Part shown: piece by piece, positions 60,984-64,000 of the stretch | How the letters are laid out: each line of letters opens with the position of its first letter | How positions within the stretch are numbered: the stretch's first letter is position 1 | From: Dermabacter vaginalis | GTDB lineage: Bacteria; Actinomycetota; Actinomycetes; Actinomycetales; Dermabacteraceae | Length of the DNA: 64,000 bases | Direction of reading: 5' to 3' | Assembly: GCF_001678905.1 (NCBI RefSeq) | Contig: NZ_CP012117.1 | Coordinates: 806,001-870,000 of the forward strand | Made by a program: the position numbers and the translations under genes | Notes under the pieces: generated by a model | Database searches by the model: none | What the model saw: only the letters and a program-made list of their open reading frames with translations | What the model was told of the DNA's origin: nothing

Positions 60984-63900
60984 ATGGCATCACTAAATCC
61001 TCTTAATTGGCCTGTGCTGAGGCAGGCCAAGTCTCGCGATGTGTTGGGGCTCGGCCCCACCTCCCAGTCGCCCACGTATCAAGACCTCAAGGCGCGCACC
61101 ACGACCGCCGATAAGGTCGTCGAGAGCGTGTGCCCCTACTGCGCTGTTGGCTGTGGCCAGCGCATTTACGTCAAAGACAACAAGGTCATTCAGATCGAAG
61201 GCGATCCGAACTCGCCCGTCTCGCGTGGCCGCCTGTGCCCCAAGGGTTCCGCGAGCGAACAGCTCGTGAATGCTCCCGGGCGCGTGACCGACATCCTCTA
61301 CCGCGCTCCCAAGTCGAAAGAGTGGGTCAAGCTCGATCGCGAGACCGCGATGTCGATGATCACCGAGCGCTACCTCGAGGCGCGCAAGAAGCACTGGCAG
61401 GATACCGACGAGCACGGCCGCCCCGTGCGCCGCACGCTCGGTATCGCCTCGCTCGGCGGCGCGACCATCGATAACGAGGAAAACTACCTCATCAAGAAGC
61501 TCTTTACCGCGACGGGCGCCATTCAGATCGAGAATCAAGCCCGCATATGACACAGCGCCACGGTTCCCAGTTTGGGATCCTCGTTTGGGCGCGGCGGAGC
61601 CACGCAGCCGGTGCAGGACCTCGCGAATGCGGACTGCATCATCATCCAAGGCTCCAACATGGCCGAGTGTCACCCGGTCGCTTTCCAGTGGGTAATTGAA
61701 GCAAAGCTTCGTGGCGCGCGCGTGATTCACGTGGATCCACGCTTCTCGCGCACCTCGGCCCTCGCGGACAAGTACGTGTCGACACGCGCTGGCGGCGACA
61801 TCGTTCTGCTCGGTGCTCTCATCAACCACGTCCTCGAGAACAACCTGTTCTTCGAGGAGTACGTGAAGCACTACACGAACGCTTCGACGCTCATCAGTGA
61901 GGACTATCAGGATCCCGAGGATCTCGATGGCTTCTTCTCGGGCTTCGATCCCGAGACTGGCGCGTACGATCCGTCGAGCTGGCAGTACGAAATGGACGAG
62001 GAGAAGAACCTCCCCGTTCGCGACGAAACCCTGCAGCACCCGCGTACCGTCTTCCAAATCCTCAAGCGCCACTTCAAGCGCTACACCCCCGAGGTTGTGG
62101 AGAAGGTTTGTGGCGTGAGCCAGGAAGACTTCGCGTACATCGCCGAGTCGATTGTGAAGAACTCGGGTCGCGACAAGACGACCGCGTTCTGCTACGCCGT
62201 GGGCTGGACCCAGCACACAGGCGGCGCGCAGTTCATCCGCACAGCCTCGATTCTCCAGCTGCTCATGGGCAACGTGGGCCGTCCAGGCTCGGGTATTCTC
62301 GCGCTTCGCGGACACGCCAATATTCAGGGCTCGACCGACATCCCGGCCCTCTTCCATATCCTTCCCGGCTACCTTCCGATGCCGAAGGCAGGCGTGACGG
62401 ACACGTGGGAGACCTATCTCGACTCGGTCGGCACGAAGAAGCAAAAGGGCTTCTGGGCGAAATCGGAGGAGTTCACCGCGAGCCTTCTCAAGGCGTGGTG
62501 GGGCGAGAGTGCAACGAAGGAGAACAACTTCCACTTCGACTACCTGCCGCGACTCACCGGTGCGCACGGTACCTACCAGACCCTGCAGCTTATGCTCCAG
62601 GACAAGGTGGACGGCTACTTTGTGCTCGGTCAGAACCCCGCGGTCGGGAGCTCGAACGGTCGCTTGCACCGCAAGGCGCTGAGCCACCTCAAGTGGCTCG
62701 TCGTTCGCGACTTCAACATGATCGAAACGGCCACGTTCTGGAAGAACGGTCCCGAGATCGAAACGGGCGAGCTGAAGACTGAAGACATCGACACCGAAGT
62801 GTTCTTCATGCCCGCCGCGAACCACACGGAGAAAGCCGGTTCGTTCACGCAAACCCAGCGCATGGTGCAGTGGCGCCATCAGGCCGTCACCCCGCCGGGC
62901 GATGCCGAAAGCGAGCTGCAGTTCTTCTTCGATCTCGGCAACCGCATTCGCGAGGCCCTCAAGGACTCGGACGATCCCCGCGATCGGCCCGTGCTTGACA
63001 TGACGTGGGACTACCCGCTCGACGAACACGGCGAGGTTGACGCCGAGGCTGTGATTCGCGAGATCAACGGGTATTACACCGAGGGTGAGAACAAGGGCAA
63101 GCCCCTTGCGAAGTTCGTCGATATGAAGGCTGACGGTTCCACCGCCGGTGGCTGCTGGATCTACGCCGGTGTGTATGCCGACGGCATCAACCATGCGGCG
63201 GTGCGCGAGCCCGCCGATGGCCGCCCCTACACCGAAAGGGAATGGGGCTGGGTGTGGCCGGCCAACCGCAAGATCCTTTACAACCGCGCTTCCGCGGACC
63301 CCGAGGGCAAGCCTTGGAGCCCGGAGAAGGCATGGATCTGGTGGGACGAAGACCAGGAGAAGTGGGTCGGCCACGACGTTCCCGACTTCCCCGTGGGCCT
63401 CAACCCGAAGGCACGCCCCGATGCGACCGTGGGTGGCCCCGCGGCGCTTGCCGGCGATGACGCGTTCATCATGCAGCCCGACGGTAAGGGCTGGCTGTTC
63501 GCACCGAAGGGCATGATCGATGGCCCGATCCCGACTCACTACGAGCCCGTGGAATCGAAGCTGCCGAACATCATGTACCCGCAGCAGAACCAGCCCACCC
63601 GCGTGGTCATGCCTCGTGAGGAGAACCTCACCGCGCCCGGTTACGGCGAGCCTCTGCAAGAGGTGTACCCGTACGTGTTCACGACCTACCGCCTCACCGA
63701 GCACCACACGGCGGGCGGCATGAGCCGCTGGCTTCCCTACCTCGCCGAGCTCCAGCCCGAGATGTTCGCGGAGATTTCTCCCGAACTCGCTGATGAGGTT
63801 GGGGTGAAGAACGGTGAGTGGGCAACCCTCATCTCGCCGCGTGCCGCGATCGAAGCGCGAGTACTTGTGACGAAGCGCTTCAAGCCGCTGACCGTCAACG

Positions 63901-64000
63901 GCCACACCGTGCACCAGATCGGTCTGCCCTACCACTGGGGTGTGGGCGAGGACGCGATCATCACGGGCGACGGTGCGAACGACCTGCTCGGCATCACGAT
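60984..64000 (+). CDS. Formate dehydrogenase alpha subunit, selenoprotein (partial)
   Basis: Molybdopterin formate dehydrogenase, catalytic subunit of the FdnG/FdoG type; 1005 codons are present and the 3' end lies outside the window. Cys50, Cys53, Cys57 and Cys85 bind a 4Fe-4S cluster. The in-frame TGA 61548-61550 is residue 189, in the context NQARI-Sec-HSATV, the known selenocysteine site of these enzymes. Downstream, GWTQHTGGAQFIRT, LMGNVGRPGSG, RGHANIQGSTD, GWVWPANRKILYNRASAD and TTYRLTEHHT follow the family closely. No twin-arginine signal is present, so it is probably cytoplasmic or at the inner membrane face. Annotation that stops at the TGA would give a false 188-aa protein. Confidence 0.9.
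61548..61592 (+). promoter_or_regulatory. UGA codon and SECIS-like hairpin
   Basis: Directly after TGA (61548-61550), GCGCC (61555-61559) pairs with GGCGC (61588-61592), and GGTTCCC (61562-61568) pairs with GGGATCC (61574-61580) with one T-T mismatch. The apical loop is AGTTT. Distance and GU-containing apex agree with bacterial SECIS elements, which SelB binds. Confidence 0.75.

Noticed and set aside
60984-61550. Separate 188-aa protein or broken formate dehydrogenase gene
   Set aside because: The TGA is at the exact selenocysteine position, the frame continues with conserved sequence immediately after it, and a SECIS-like hairpin follows.
60993-63935. 980-codon open frame on the minus strand
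   Set aside because: It is an antisense shadow of the formate dehydrogenase gene. Its translation is low-complexity, rich in Arg/His/Val/Leu with no domain, and the plus strand encodes a fully recognisable enzyme.
1-64000. Mobile elements, prophage, CRISPR array
   Set aside because: No transposase, integrase, phage structural gene, Cas gene or regular direct-repeat array was seen.

Overview
The window is high-GC actinobacterial chromosome. The evidence is the gene families (DUF3107, DUF3117, DUF5679, AdnAB, UvrD2, EttA, actinobacterial-type DapD), the many GTG starts, and at least ten genes whose start codon lies only 6-7 nt after a TANNNT -10 hexamer (leaderless promoters). Gene content fits a Micrococcales member with a compact genome, possibly Dermabacteraceae; that placement is a guess. 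Coding density is very high and I found no tRNA, rRNA, insertion sequence, phage gene or CRISPR array.

Layout. 1-6.2 kb: ferredoxin fdxA, then a five-gene ABC importer operon with a glycerophosphodiester phosphodiesterase and an inositol-monophosphatase-family enzyme. 6.2-12.9 kb: succinylase-branch lysine/diaminopimelate genes dapC, dapD and dapE, with citrate synthase, a LOG-family protein and DUF3117. 12.9-21.1 kb: O-methyltransferase, tatB, and a leftward operon pepP > CBS/MgtE-N > DUF1003 > Mrp ATPase, then a PHP phosphoesterase and an unrecognised membrane protein. 21.1-39.0 kb: a block resembling the M. tuberculosis Rv3211-Rv3194c neighbourhood: DEAD helicase, DUF3107, TetR, AdnA, AdnB, an apparent pseudokinase, NudC, UvrD2, DUF5679, a YgjP-like peptidase, NUDIX, a DUF2342 protein and a PDZ/Lon protease. 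39.1-43.6 kb: HAD phosphatase, ettA and a GntR-ABC operon. 43.6-49.4 kb: glycogen phosphorylase and a sugar importer without its own ATPase. 49.5-54.8 kb: a TetR/epimerase divergent pair, then gluconolactonase, thioesterase, hydroxyacid dehydrogenase and gluconokinase. 54.8-60.7 kb: monooxygenase, glutamate symporter, thioesterase, MscS channel and aminopeptidase N. 61.0 kb to the end: a formate dehydrogenase alpha subunit read through an in-frame TGA (selenocysteine), cut by the window edge.

The one long non-coding gap (34,565-35,146) is the most unusual part. It carries a complete leftward promoter-hairpin-terminator unit that looks like a small RNA of about 84 nt. It also has three perfect DnaA boxes (TTATCCACA), two near matches, an AT-rich tract and a 7-2-7 inverted repeat, yet dnaA and dnaN are not nearby. 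Other points to follow up are the selenocysteine formate dehydrogenase with a visible SECIS-like hairpin and operator, the importer operon between fdxA and dapC, a kinase-fold protein lacking both catalytic aspartates, and several divergent promoters with palindromic operators.
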